In this document: positions 22,401 to 28,757 of the stretch, in pieces
Layout of the letters: the number at the start of each line of letters is the position of its first letter
Position numbering within the stretch: the first letter of the stretch is position 1
IMG/VR virus record: IMGVR_UViG_3300044825_001934
Coordinates: 1 to 28,894 of that record
Strand: one strand, 5' to 3'
Length of the DNA: 28,894 nt
From: a virus
The notes under the pieces: generated by a model
Database searches by the model: none
Told to the model about the DNA's origin: nothing
What the model saw: only the letters and a program-made list of their open reading frames with translations
Made by a program: the position numbers and the translations under genes

Positions 22401-22834
22401 TCCCCGTCGAAGTGCTCCGCGTCATGTGGGCGGCGACGGGCTCGCTCTACGCGTCGAACATGGAGCGATCCATGGAGGACGACATCCGCGAGGCCATCGA
22501 ACGCACCGACGGCCCTTTCCGGCCGGACGTTGGCACGCTTACCCCCGATGCGATGCCCGCTGCGGCGGACCCGGGCGACCGGCTGGTGCCGGGCGGCGCG
22601 ACCTTGCAAGAGATCGCGAACGAAATGGGGATCTCCCGCGAGCGGGTGCGGCAGATCCAGGCGCGAGCCATGCGCAAGATGCGCCGGCAGTTTGTGATCA
22701 TGTTCGGGCGACCGTTCCCGGAGAAGACGACGGCGGAGCGGCTGGTGGACGCGACCCGGCCGGCGACGTACAGGCGTCCCTCTGCCAGCGTCACGCCCGT
22801 CGAATATGGCTTTCTGCCTATGGCGGCGGAGTGA
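22397..22834 (+). CDS. sigma region-4-only protein (phage sigma factor subunit candidate)
   Basis: 145 residues, ATG 22397 overlapping the previous stop. Residues 68-96 (ATLQEIANEMGIS then RERVRQIQARAMRKMRRQ) are a near-textbook sigma70 region 4.2 helix-turn-helix, the part that reads -35 boxes and binds the polymerase beta flap. No region 2 or 3 is present. The N-terminal 60 residues are acidic and unlike sigma regions. The C-terminal 35 are basic. It could be half of a split sigma factor, with the region-2 protein encoded at 26914. It could also be an activator or a plain DNA-binding protein built on the same fold. Confidence 0.78.
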   Translation: MIPVEVLRVMWAATGSLYASNMERSMEDDIREAIERTDGPFRPDVGTLTPDAMPAAADPGDRLVPGGATLQEIANEMGISRERVRQIQARAMRKMRRQFVIMFGRPFPEKTTAERLVDATRPATYRRPSASVTPVEYGFLPMAAE

Positions 22835-22836
22835 AC

Positions 22837-23847
22837 ATGGACGGCGACGACGCAAAGCATGGCTACGCGGTCCTCGTGGACCGTCGGCTTCGGAACACGG
22901 AGGCGCACGTGATGCCCACGGAGGAACGTCTCGTGCTCCGCACGCTCGCCGGTCACGCGGACGAGGCAGGAAGGTGCTTCCCCTCGATCCCCACGCTGGC
23001 GGGCGAGTGCGGCATGTCGGAAGAGAGGACCCGCAAGGCGCTCCGGGCGTTGGAAGCCAAGGGCTGGTGCTACGTCAGCAACGCGAACCGCTTCAAGGCG
23101 GACGGCGGGCGTACCAGCGACGAACGGACCCTGACCCCGGAGAAGGGGCAATGGTGGGCGAAGGACGAGCGGTCCAAGCTCCGTGGCTTCCTGTCCCCGG
23201 ACCGACCCCCCCCTAGTCTCGCCGGGCACCCCCTAGTCTCGCCGGGCGATACCACCCCCGTTACGCCGGGCACGACTACCCCCGTCACGCCGGGCGTGAC
23301 CACCCTAGTCTCGCCGGGCGATACAGGAAGCTCCCATGGAAGCTCCCATGGAAGCACCCATGGAAGCGCCCATGAGGGGACCGCTTCGCGGCCCCTCCCC
23401 CCGGTGGGGACGACGGCTTCTCTGTTCGATGCTCCGGAGGTCAAGCCAGAGAGGGCGGCGCCCAAGAGGCGCATCCCCGACGGCTGGACGCCGAAGCGTC
23501 AGCACGAGGCGCTGGCCCTCAGCCTGGCGCTGCCCACCGGGCACGTGCAGACCGCGGCGGAGAAGTTCAAGGGGCACTTCGTCGCGAACGGCAAGACGTT
23601 CGCCAACTGGGATCAGGCGTTCGCCAACTGGCTTCGCACCGACTCGGACCGGTTCAAGGCGGGCGGCCCCGGCGTCCGCGGAGCGTCCCCCGGCGGCACG
23701 CGGCGGCCGGTGAACAACCGGCAGGATACGGGCTGGGCCACGATCGTCCCCGACGACGCGGCCGACGACGCGATCGAGAACATGATCCGCGGCGAGGGCG
23801 GCATCATTCAGCAGCGCGGCAGCGTCCCCGGATCGCTCGGGTACTAG
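22837..23847 (+). CDS. replication initiator with winged-helix N-terminus and internal iterons
   Basis: 336 residues, ATG 22837 two bases after the previous stop. Residues about 25-85 (PTEERLVLRTLAGHADEAG, FPSIPTLAGECGMSEERTR, KALRALEAKGWCYV) form the winged-helix domain of phage replication proteins. A linker of repeats follows: V-S/T-P-G-x-T-T-P units at about 130-163 and four G-S-x-H units to about 178. The last part (WTPKRQHEALAL, AEKFKGHFVANGKTFANWDQ, AFANWLR, about 214-270) resembles the DnaT/initiator C-terminal domain that contacts the helicase loader. The repeated DNA inside the linker is likely the origin, as in lambda O. Confidence 0.75.
   Translation: MDGDDAKHGYAVLVDRRLRNTEAHVMPTEERLVLRTLAGHADEAGRCFPSIPTLAGECGMSEERTRKALRALEAKGWCYVSNANRFKADGGRTSDERTLTPEKGQWWAKDERSKLRGFLSPDRPPPSLAGHPLVSPGDTTPVTPGTTTPVTPGVTTLVSPGDTGSSHGSSHGSTHGSAHEGTASRPLPPVGTTASLFDAPEVKPERAAPKRRIPDGWTPKRQHEALALSLALPTGHVQTAAEKFKGHFVANGKTFANWDQAFANWLRTDSDRFKAGGPGVRGASPGGTRRPVNNRQDTGWATIVPDDAADDAIENMIRGEGGIIQQRGSVPGSLGY
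23212..23319 (+). repeat. five iteron-like direct repeats (candidate origin)
   Basis: Core CCTAGTCTCGCCGGGC occurs exactly at 23212-23227, 23232-23247 and 23304-23319. Diverged copies at 23256-23271 and 23280-23295 keep the last seven bases GCCGGGC and the leading CC. Starts are 20, 24, 24 and 24 bp apart, close to two helical turns, so bound proteins would line up. The repeats are also coding (V-S-P-G units). Confidence 0.75.
23326..23373 (+). repeat. four tandem 12-bp repeats beside the iterons
   Basis: GGAAGCTCCCAT twice, then GGAAGCACCCAT and GGAAGCGCCCAT, with no gaps. They encode Gly-Ser-Ser/Thr/Ala-His units. They may be part of the origin or a slippage tract. Confidence 0.8.
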
Positions 23848-23855
23848 ACCATCAC

Positions 23856-23867
23856 CATCACGAGAGA
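23856..23867 (+). repeat. repeated leader element CATCACGAGAGA (copy 1)
   Basis: Lies 8 nt before ATG 23875. A near-identical CACCACGAGAGA occurs at 25539-25550 and 27421-27432, each ending 8-11 nt before a start codon, and a variant within codons at 27454-27467. The GAGAGA part can act as the ribosome site. Confidence 0.6.
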
Positions 23868-23874
23868 GAACACC

Positions 23875-25515
23875 ATGGACAGCAACATCACGAACAGCGG
23901 CGACACGGACAACGGCGCGGCCCTCGCGTGCAGCTTCTGCAAGCGGACGCAGGACGAGACGACGCGCATGGCAACCGGCGGCGGAGCGGTTATCTGCGAC
24001 ACGTGCGCGGCGGCGCTGCCGGTCTACACGCCGCGCAAGATGGACCCGTGCTCGTTCTGCAACGGCAATCACCGGGCGTGCAAGGCGTTCGTCGACGGCG
24101 TGTGCATCTGCGACGAGTGCCTGGACGTGGCGGCGGAGGCTACCGGCGTCGAGCGCAAGGCCCCGGCCCCGGCCCCGGACCTGACGGCGACATTCGCACG
24201 TGCCGCGGCTGCGAGTCTCGCGCTGAAGCGGCCCGCTCCCGCGGCCCCGCGCGAGTGCTCGGACAGCGGCGCATGCGAATGCGACACCTGCAAGCGGCTC
24301 CACGCGCTGTGGACAGCGTGCAACTCGCTCCGTACGAGAGCTGAATTTACGAAGCGTCGGCCCGAGGGGGGCGGTCATGGTTTTGACGGTGGCCCGTGGA
24401 ACGCGCGGATTTCCCCGCTGACGACGCGACGCGCCATGCTGGCGGCGGCGGCGGCGGCAGTCGCGCAGCAACACGGCGAGACGCTCAACATCGGCACCGT
24501 CACCGACGAACAAATCGTCCAATGGGAGATCGTTGCAAAGCGGGATGCGGAGGCCGCGGCGCAGAAGGCGCGCGAGGAAGAGCCCTTGAATGAGAGCAAG
24601 AAGCGGCGCCGCGCAGCGTCGCGGGCGTTCGCAGGTGTCATCCCCGGCGCGTACGCGAGCGTGGCCCCCGTAGAGGCCGGCGAAACCGAGGACGAGCGCA
24701 AGGTCAACGCGGCGGCGCTCTTCTCCCCGGACGAGTTCGGGCGCGTCCGCGTGAAGGACAAGGCCGCATATAGGGCGGCCATGGACGCGGCCGTCGACAT
24801 CGCCAACGGCAAGGTGCGCACGGTCCTGCTCGCTGGCCCGTCGGGCTCCGGCAAGACGCACCTCGCGGCCCTCATGCTGCGCCGCATCGCCCTGGAATGG
24901 GAGCGCAACGCGGCCCGCGGGGCGGTTCCCGAGTTCAACCCCGATGCACCTCAGCGGCGGCCGCTCGACGGCGACCCCGACGGCGACCCCGTCTTCCTGC
25001 GTCTCGCGGCGGACCCGGGGTACGGTTACCGCGACCCCGGCGCGACCATCCCCGGCGCGACGTGGCAGAAGTCCCGCGACATGTTCCGCGCGTCGGTGGC
25101 GCCGAGGGCGTTCCCGAAGGACGGGCAGGAGGTGGCCGACCCCCTGGACGCGGCCAAGCGCACGGCCGTCGCTGTGCTGGAGGACATCGGCCCCGAGCCA
25201 TCGCAGGCGAACGTGGCTCCGATGGCAGACGTTGTCTGGGAGCGGTACGACGGCGCGGGGCTCGTGACGATCGCCACCACCGGGTTCTGCGACCCCGAGG
25301 CGGCCCCGGCCCCGCGCGACGCGGACGACATGCGCCGGTTCTTGGCGCGGCTGGCGGCGCGGTACGATGACGCCTTTGTCCGGAGGCTTTCGGAGCCGGG
25401 CGTTTCCGTCGTGATCCCCGTCGGGTGCAAGCTCGCGAAGGGTGCCGCACGGACGGCCCCGCAGTCGCCCGGAAACGGGGCAAGGCGCGGCCCGAACGCG
25501 TCGCACGTCTCCTAG
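23875..25515 (+). CDS. tandem ClpX-type zinc fingers fused to a DnaC/IstB-like AAA+ ATPase
   Basis: 546 residues. C19-x2-C22 and C41-x2-C44 (CSFCKRTQDETTRM to ICDTC) match the ClpX C4 zinc-binding domain, and C59-x2-C62 with C79-x2-C82 is a second copy. A third cysteine group follows (C128, C134, C136, C139). Residues 160-310 are a linker. The C-terminal part is a P-loop ATPase: GPSGSGKTHLA at 321-331, Walker B-like AVLEDIGPEP at 434-442, a sensor strand LVTIATTGF and FVRRLSEPG near 501-509. Helicase loaders (DnaC) have this type of ATPase. Next to the initiator, helicase loading is the likely role. ClpX zinc domains bind partner proteins such as lambda O, so the fusion could dock to the initiator. 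Confidence 0.78.
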   Translation: MDSNITNSGDTDNGAALACSFCKRTQDETTRMATGGGAVICDTCAAALPVYTPRKMDPCSFCNGNHRACKAFVDGVCICDECLDVAAEATGVERKAPAPAPDLTATFARAAAASLALKRPAPAAPRECSDSGACECDTCKRLHALWTACNSLRTRAEFTKRRPEGGGHGFDGGPWNARISPLTTRRAMLAAAAAAVAQQHGETLNIGTVTDEQIVQWEIVAKRDAEAAAQKAREEEPLNESKKRRRAASRAFAGVIPGAYASVAPVEAGETEDERKVNAAALFSPDEFGRVRVKDKAAYRAAMDAAVDIANGKVRTVLLAGPSGSGKTHLAALMLRRIALEWERNAARGAVPEFNPDAPQRRPLDGDPDGDPVFLRLAADPGYGYRDPGATIPGATWQKSRDMFRASVAPRAFPKDGQEVADPLDAAKRTAVAVLEDIGPEPSQANVAPMADVVWERYDGAGLVTIATTGFCDPEAAPAPRDADDMRRFLARLAARYDDAFVRRLSEPGVSVVIPVGCKLAKGAARTAPQSPGNGARRGPNASHVS

Positions 25516-25538
25516 GCCGTCCAGACCCTGCAACCCCG

Positions 25539-25550
25539 CACCACGAGAGA
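25539..25550 (+). repeat. repeated leader element CACCACGAGAGA (copy 2)
   Basis: Followed by GAGAAGCACC and ATG 25561. The 30 nt before it begin TAGGCCGTCCAG, similar to the TAGCGCGTCCAT before copy 3, so whole leaders, not just ribosome sites, are shared. Confidence 0.6.
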
Positions 25551-25560
25551 GAGAAGCACC

Positions 25561-26205
25561 ATGAACACGACCAGCAAGAACACCCTGGAAGACATCGGGC
25601 ACAAGGTCAGGACGGCGCTCCGCGGCGCGTGTCTGGCGCGGACGCTCCCCTTCGACGCGAGAACCATGGCCGGCGCGTGTGGCCCCGCTACGGCGGCGCT
25701 GCTGACGGCGCTGGCCATGGCAGGCATCCCGTCGACGTGGGCCCACGGCAGGATGCTGCGCCCCGAGCCTGTGGACCCGCACACCTGGGTCATGGTCGGA
25801 GACTACTTCGTCGACCTGACGGCGACGCAGGCAGCGACGTGCGGCGAAGCTGTGCGAATCGTCGGCGCATCGTCGCGGTGCTACCGGCGCACCGTGAACG
25901 GCGGCCCGAGCTTCGGCCCGTGCCTGGACGTGGAACCGGACATCGTGGCCGACGTGACGTCCCCGTGGGCCCACGAGGCGGCGCTTGTGGCAGTCGTGGC
26001 CGAAGCGATGGGCGCTCCCCGCGAGGACGTCGAGCCGCACGCGCTGGCGGTACTGTGGGGCAACGAGTCCCGCCGCCGCGCTCTCATGACCCCACGGAGC
26101 ATTCTCGCGGAGGTGGCAGCGCTTCCCGGCCTGACAGCCGACGACGCTCGGGCACTGGCCGAGCACGCGCGAGCGCTCATCGCGGCACGCGCAAAAAGCG
26201 CGTAA
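25561..26205 (+). CDS. papain/transglutaminase-fold cysteine peptidase-like protein
   Basis: 214 residues, ATG 25561 with GAGAGAGAAG upstream. A Cys-His-Asp triad can be seen: C40 in MAGACGPATAALL at the start of a helix, H74 in DPHTWVMVG and D85 in YFVDLTATQ, the spacing and local pattern of the transglutaminase-like fold. The C-terminal 100 residues are helical, with a basic end. Substrate is unknown: it could be a peptidase, deamidase or transferase. In this early-gene block a host-takeover or anti-defence role is possible, but that is a guess. No signal peptide, so it should act in the cytoplasm. Confidence 0.6.
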   Translation: MNTTSKNTLEDIGHKVRTALRGACLARTLPFDARTMAGACGPATAALLTALAMAGIPSTWAHGRMLRPEPVDPHTWVMVGDYFVDLTATQAATCGEAVRIVGASSRCYRRTVNGGPSFGPCLDVEPDIVADVTSPWAHEAALVAVVAEAMGAPREDVEPHALAVLWGNESRRRALMTPRSILAEVAALPGLTADDARALAEHARALIAARAKSA

Positions 26206-26213
26206 AAACGCGC
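26192..26213 (-). terminator. hairpin with T run for leftward transcription
   Basis: GCGCGT (26198-26203) and ACGCGC (26208-26213) pair around AAAA. On the minus strand the stem is followed by TTTTT (complement of 26193-26197), the form of a short rho-independent terminator. It overlaps the stop codon of the peptidase-like gene. Confidence 0.4.
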
Positions 26214-26217
26214 CGCC

Positions 26218-26268
26218 AGCATCTTGCGTACAGGAATCGCCCATGGACAGCAGCAAGATGCTTGCATC
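26218..26268. promoter_or_regulatory. inverted pair of GCAAGATGCT operator-like sites
   Basis: AGCATCTTGC (26218-26227) and GCAAGATGCT (26253-26262) are perfect reverse complements separated by 25 nt. The second extends to GCAAGATGCTTGCATC, which shares 14 of 16 bases with 21693-21708. The second site overlaps the -35 of the HNH promoter, fitting repression. Confidence 0.5.
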
Positions 26269-26290
26269 ATGGACGGTTCCGTGTTACTCA
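26262..26290 (+). promoter_or_regulatory. promoter candidate before the HNH gene
   Basis: TTGCAT (26262-26267), 17-nt spacer, TACTCA (26285-26290), and the ATG lies 12 nt from the first T of the -10. This would also give a leaderless start but with a -35 box. The operator-like site overlaps it. Confidence 0.5.
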
Positions 26291-26296
26291 TCTGGC

Positions 26297-26914
26297 ATGC
26301 CCCATCCCGTCCACGCCGAAGCGGCCCCGGGCAATGCTCGGATCGAGCCGATCCCCTTCGCCCCTGGCTACCACGTCAGCACCGACGGGCGCGTTTTCTG
26401 CGCCCGTGGGGCGTCCATGGTGGAGCTGGCCCAGAACGCGCACAAGGACACGCGCTACCCCCGGGTCAGGCTCACGGTGGGCGGCCGCGGCCGGAACGTG
26501 CGCGTGCATCGGATCATGGCGGCCGTCTTCATGGGCGAGCCGCCGTCTCCCCGGCATGAGGTGCGGCACCTCAACGACACGAAGACCGACAACCGGCTCG
26601 ATAATCTGGCGTGGGGCACCCCCTCCGAAAACCTGCGCGACGCGTTCCGGAACGGGCGGCGCGACCCGGGAAAGAGCCGCTCGGGCATGAGCGAGCCGCT
26701 TGTCAGGGCGCTCCGCCTCGTGGCGTCAACAGGCATGAGCCTCCGGCGGACGGCGCGGCTCTGTGGCGTCCCGGAAAGCACCACGCACGACGTCGTCAAG
26801 GGGCGCACGTGGGGGCACGTGGGGCCGTTCACGGCGTCGCAACTGGCAGCGGCGGCGAAAGCCCGCGCCGCCGTTCACCCTCGGCAGATCCCCCTGTTCC
26901 GCGAGGCGGCGTGA
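26297..26914 (+). CDS. HNH endonuclease with NUMOD4-like start and HTH tail
   Basis: 205 residues from ATG 26297, favoured over ATG 26243 because the latter lies before the operator and promoter. After PIPFAPGYHVSTDGRVFCAR (NUMOD4-like) comes RVHRIMAAVF, then EVRHLNDTKTDNRLDNLAWG with the His-Asn-His core (RHLND and DNRLDNLAWGT), then SENLRDAFRNG. This is the usual homing-type HNH. The last 70 residues have an HTH pattern (SLRRTARLCGVPESTTHDVV). It would nick or cut DNA, perhaps for spread of its own gene or to aid packaging. It overlaps the sigma region-2 gene (TGATG). Confidence 0.82.
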   Translation: MPHPVHAEAAPGNARIEPIPFAPGYHVSTDGRVFCARGASMVELAQNAHKDTRYPRVRLTVGGRGRNVRVHRIMAAVFMGEPPSPRHEVRHLNDTKTDNRLDNLAWGTPSENLRDAFRNGRRDPGKSRSGMSEPLVRALRLVASTGMSLRRTARLCGVPESTTHDVVKGRTWGHVGPFTASQLAAAAKARAAVHPRQIPLFREAA

Positions 26915-27411
26915 TGGTTACCGGCGTCGACATCACGAAGCAGTGGAAGGACATCGAGCGTCTCGCTCGGGCCTACTACCGCTCGGCGCAGACGCAAGAG
27001 TACCTCCGAGCGCGGGCAAAGGCGGGGCACGCCGGGCGGCGCATCGAGGCCGACGACTTCGTCCAAGAGGTGGCGCTGGCGATCCACCGGAAGAACGGGA
27101 CGGCCGGCGCGTTCGACCCCTCCCGCGGCAAGCTCGGCACGTACGTCTGGCGCGTGTGCTTCTCCGTCGCGTCGCATGGCACGGAGCGACGCGAACCCGA
27201 AGCACTGCTCAGTGACCCGGCAGACATGGGTAAAATGGCACGATCCGTCGACGGTATTGCGACTGCGCGGCGCGTCACACTGGAAAGCAACAATGCGGTC
27301 CTGGCGTCCCTCGCACGCTCTCGCGCCGCTGACAGGCGCGCGGGACAGCTTGCCCTGTTCTCCCCCGAGCAAGAGTGTCCGTTCTTGGAAGACGTCACCG
27401 ACGCGGCCTAG
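26914..27411 (+). CDS. sigma region-2-only protein (phage sigma factor subunit candidate)
   Basis: 165 residues from ATG 26914, one base overlap with the HNH stop (GTG 26911 also possible). The first 95 residues match sigma70 region 2: a helix DIERLARAYYRSAQTQEYL (2.1), EADDFVQEVALAIHRK (2.2, about 45-60, the part that grips the beta' clamp helices), FDPSRGKLGTYVWR (2.3, about 67-80) and VCFSVASHGTERR (2.4, -10 reading). No region 4 follows; the C-terminal 70 residues are unrelated and end acidic. A region-4 protein is encoded 4 kb upstream. Together they could make a two-subunit sigma factor, as SigO-RsoA does in Bacillus. Confidence 0.72.
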   Translation: MVTGVDITKQWKDIERLARAYYRSAQTQEYLRARAKAGHAGRRIEADDFVQEVALAIHRKNGTAGAFDPSRGKLGTYVWRVCFSVASHGTERREPEALLSDPADMGKMARSVDGIATARRVTLESNNAVLASLARSRAADRRAGQLALFSPEQECPFLEDVTDAA

Positions 27412-27420
27412 CGCGTCCAT

Positions 27421-27432
27421 CACCACGAGAGA
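27421..27432 (+). repeat. repeated leader element CACCACGAGAGA (copy 3)
   Basis: Ends 8 nt before ATG 27440. A diverged copy, CACCACAAGAGAGA, lies in the coding start of the same gene (27454-27467), so the leader appears to be duplicated here. Confidence 0.6.
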
Positions 27433-27439
27433 TACCATC

Positions 27440-27697
27440 ATGGACCCCACCACCACCACAAGAGAGACAATCTTCCCGCGCATCCCCGATCGCGACATCG
27501 CCGTTCGGCTCGCTCACGTCGAGCGCGTCGTGGAGGACGTCTCGGCCATCCTGACGGAGTTCCGGGCGGCGATGGACGTCTGGCTCAAGAGCCGGGCGAT
27601 GGAGCGACACATCGAAGCGGCGGAGGACGCGGAAGACGCGCGGCATGGCGAGGCCGGTATCAAGGCTGGCCCCGACGGGCTCGGGGCGACCCGATGA
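27440..27697 (+). CDS. small coiled-coil protein of unknown function
   Basis: 85 residues, ATG 27440 with GAGAGA upstream. No family recognised. After a Thr-rich start (PTTTTRET) come DIAVRLAHVERVVEDVSAIL and TEFRAAMDVWLKS, a heptad-like helix, then a charged helix (AMERHIEAAEDAEDARHG). It overlaps the next gene by 4 bases. The Thr tract is encoded by the duplicated leader element, so the N-terminus may be recent. Confidence 0.6.
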   Translation: MDPTTTTRETIFPRIPDRDIAVRLAHVERVVEDVSAILTEFRAAMDVWLKSRAMERHIEAAEDAEDARHGEAGIKAGPDGLGATR

Positions 27698-27897
27698 CCC
27701 GCGTTCACGTCGTCCTGGATCTCGCGTCCGACGGCAGCGACGCGCGCACGTCCCCCGAGGCGCTGGCGGCCATGTGCGCGGAGTACGTCCCCCAAGGCAA
27801 CCTTCACGTGATCGGGCACTCCATCTCCGTCGAGTACGACGTCCGGCTGGACGCGTACGCTGACACGATCGAGTTCGACGCGGAGCTGGCGAAGTGA
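27694..27897 (+). CDS. small acidic protein of unknown function
   Basis: 67 residues, ATG 27694 overlapping the previous TGA (ATGA). Strand-rich start (RVHVVLDLASDGSD), central EALAAMCAEYVPQGNLHVIG, and an alternating strand SISVEYDVRLD followed by an acidic end. Looks like a small folded protein. The tight overlaps on both sides argue that it is translated. No function can be given. Confidence 0.6.
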   Translation: MTRVHVVLDLASDGSDARTSPEALAAMCAEYVPQGNLHVIGHSISVEYDVRLDAYADTIEFDAELAK

Positions 27898-28073
27898 CCC
27901 GCGAGGAGGCGTCGCGCGTTCGGGAAGCGGCCGTGCGGCGCCTCCTTTGGGGCGTCCAGAACGGCGACGGCGTGGAGGTGCCCGAGGGCGGCATCCTGAC
28001 CTATCAGGAGGCCGTCGACGTCGTGCGCGAGGCGCTCGGGCAGGCTGCCGCGGCCCGCATCATCAAGGCATGA
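27894..28073 (+). CDS. short helical protein, 59 residues
   Basis: GTG 27894 overlaps the previous stop (GTGA) and reads to TGA 28071-28073. The protein has a basic helix (REEASRVREAAVRRLLWGV), a loop rich in Gly, Glu and Val, and a second helix (YQEAVDVVREALGQAA). Third in a chain of coupled small genes (27440, 27694, 27894), which supports it being real. Function unknown. Confidence 0.6.
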   Translation: MTREEASRVREAAVRRLLWGVQNGDGVEVPEGGILTYQEAVDVVREALGQAAAARIIKA

Positions 28074-28080
28074 TGTCGCC

Positions 28081-28144
28081 TTGCCGTTGAGTCCGTGCGG
28101 CGCGTATCCTTGTTCGCAGCACGCGGCCCACGGTGGGTTATCAT
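28081..28144 (+). promoter_or_regulatory. promoter candidates before the moron gene
   Basis: TTGCCG (28081-28086) and TATCCT (28105-28110) are 18 nt apart. A better -10 alone, TATCAT, lies at 28139-28144, 12 nt before an in-frame GTG (28151). Own promoters are typical of moron genes. Which of the two acts cannot be told. Confidence 0.45.
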
Positions 28145-28174
28145 CGGCGCGTGTTCCAACGGAGGCATGTCGAC

Positions 28175-28678
28175 ATGTTCGAGAAGATTCTTCTAGCGTT
28201 GCTGGTCTACGGCTCACAGTGCGCGTCCCCGCCGGATGTCGACGGCGGCGGCGAGACGAGCGGCACCACGGGCGGGACGACCGCTTCGGAGCAGACCACC
28301 ACGACGACGGACCCAGAGACCACCGACGGCGGCGCGGTCGGCGAGGCAGGGCAGGGCGGCGAGGCCGGTCAAGGTGGGGCAGGCGGCGGCATGGGCGGCA
28401 TGGGCGGCAGCGTCACGACGGGGCTTTCCCCGCTCGGCGGGCACTGCGTCGACACGGCCGACTGCGACGGCGGCCTGGAATGTTTCGAGTGGCACGAGAA
28501 CGGGCAGGGGGCGATCGGTATCTGCTCCGTGGAATGCACCAGTAACAGCGTGTGCGCCCCCGGGCTCTGCCTGTACACCGTCGACGGCGGGCACTGCGTC
28601 CCCCCTTGCTTCAACACGGCCGACTGCCCGTCCCCCCTCGTCTGCGATGCGGCCATCGGCGCGTGCGTCGCGTTCTAG
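28175..28678 (+). CDS. secreted Cys-rich (lipo)protein, moron candidate
   Basis: 167 residues from ATG 28175, with GGAGG 9 nt upstream; GTG 28151 in frame is an alternative. MFEKILLALLVYGSQC is a short signal peptide ending in a Cys, possibly a lipid anchor although Ser-Gln before the Cys is not a good lipobox. A low-complexity Gly/Thr/Glu linker follows (about 20-80). The C-terminal 85 residues have 12 cysteines in patterns such as GGHC-DTADC, SNSVCAPGLC and PPCFNTADC, fitting six disulphides. Such domains are common in secreted proteins of myxobacteria and their relatives. It is unlike the rest of the phage. It could alter the lysogen or host surface. Confidence 0.65.
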   Translation: MFEKILLALLVYGSQCASPPDVDGGGETSGTTGGTTASEQTTTTTDPETTDGGAVGEAGQGGEAGQGGAGGGMGGMGGSVTTGLSPLGGHCVDTADCDGGLECFEWHENGQGAIGICSVECTSNSVCAPGLCLYTVDGGHCVPPCFNTADCPSPLVCDAAIGACVAF

Positions 28679-28757
28679 GTAGCGCTCCGGATTGCCACGC
28701 GTCCCGATGTCGGGCGAAGATGATCACGCCCGTCGGCGCTGGCCAGCGTTACTGCCG

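Noticed and set aside
23212-23373. CRISPR-like array
   Set aside because: The repeats are 12-24 bp without unique spacers, lie inside a coding frame and keep it; iterons fit better.
23305-26256. 983-codon minus-strand frame
   Set aside because: It shadows the ATPase and peptidase-like genes, has Arg/His/Pro-rich sequence and no ribosome site of note.
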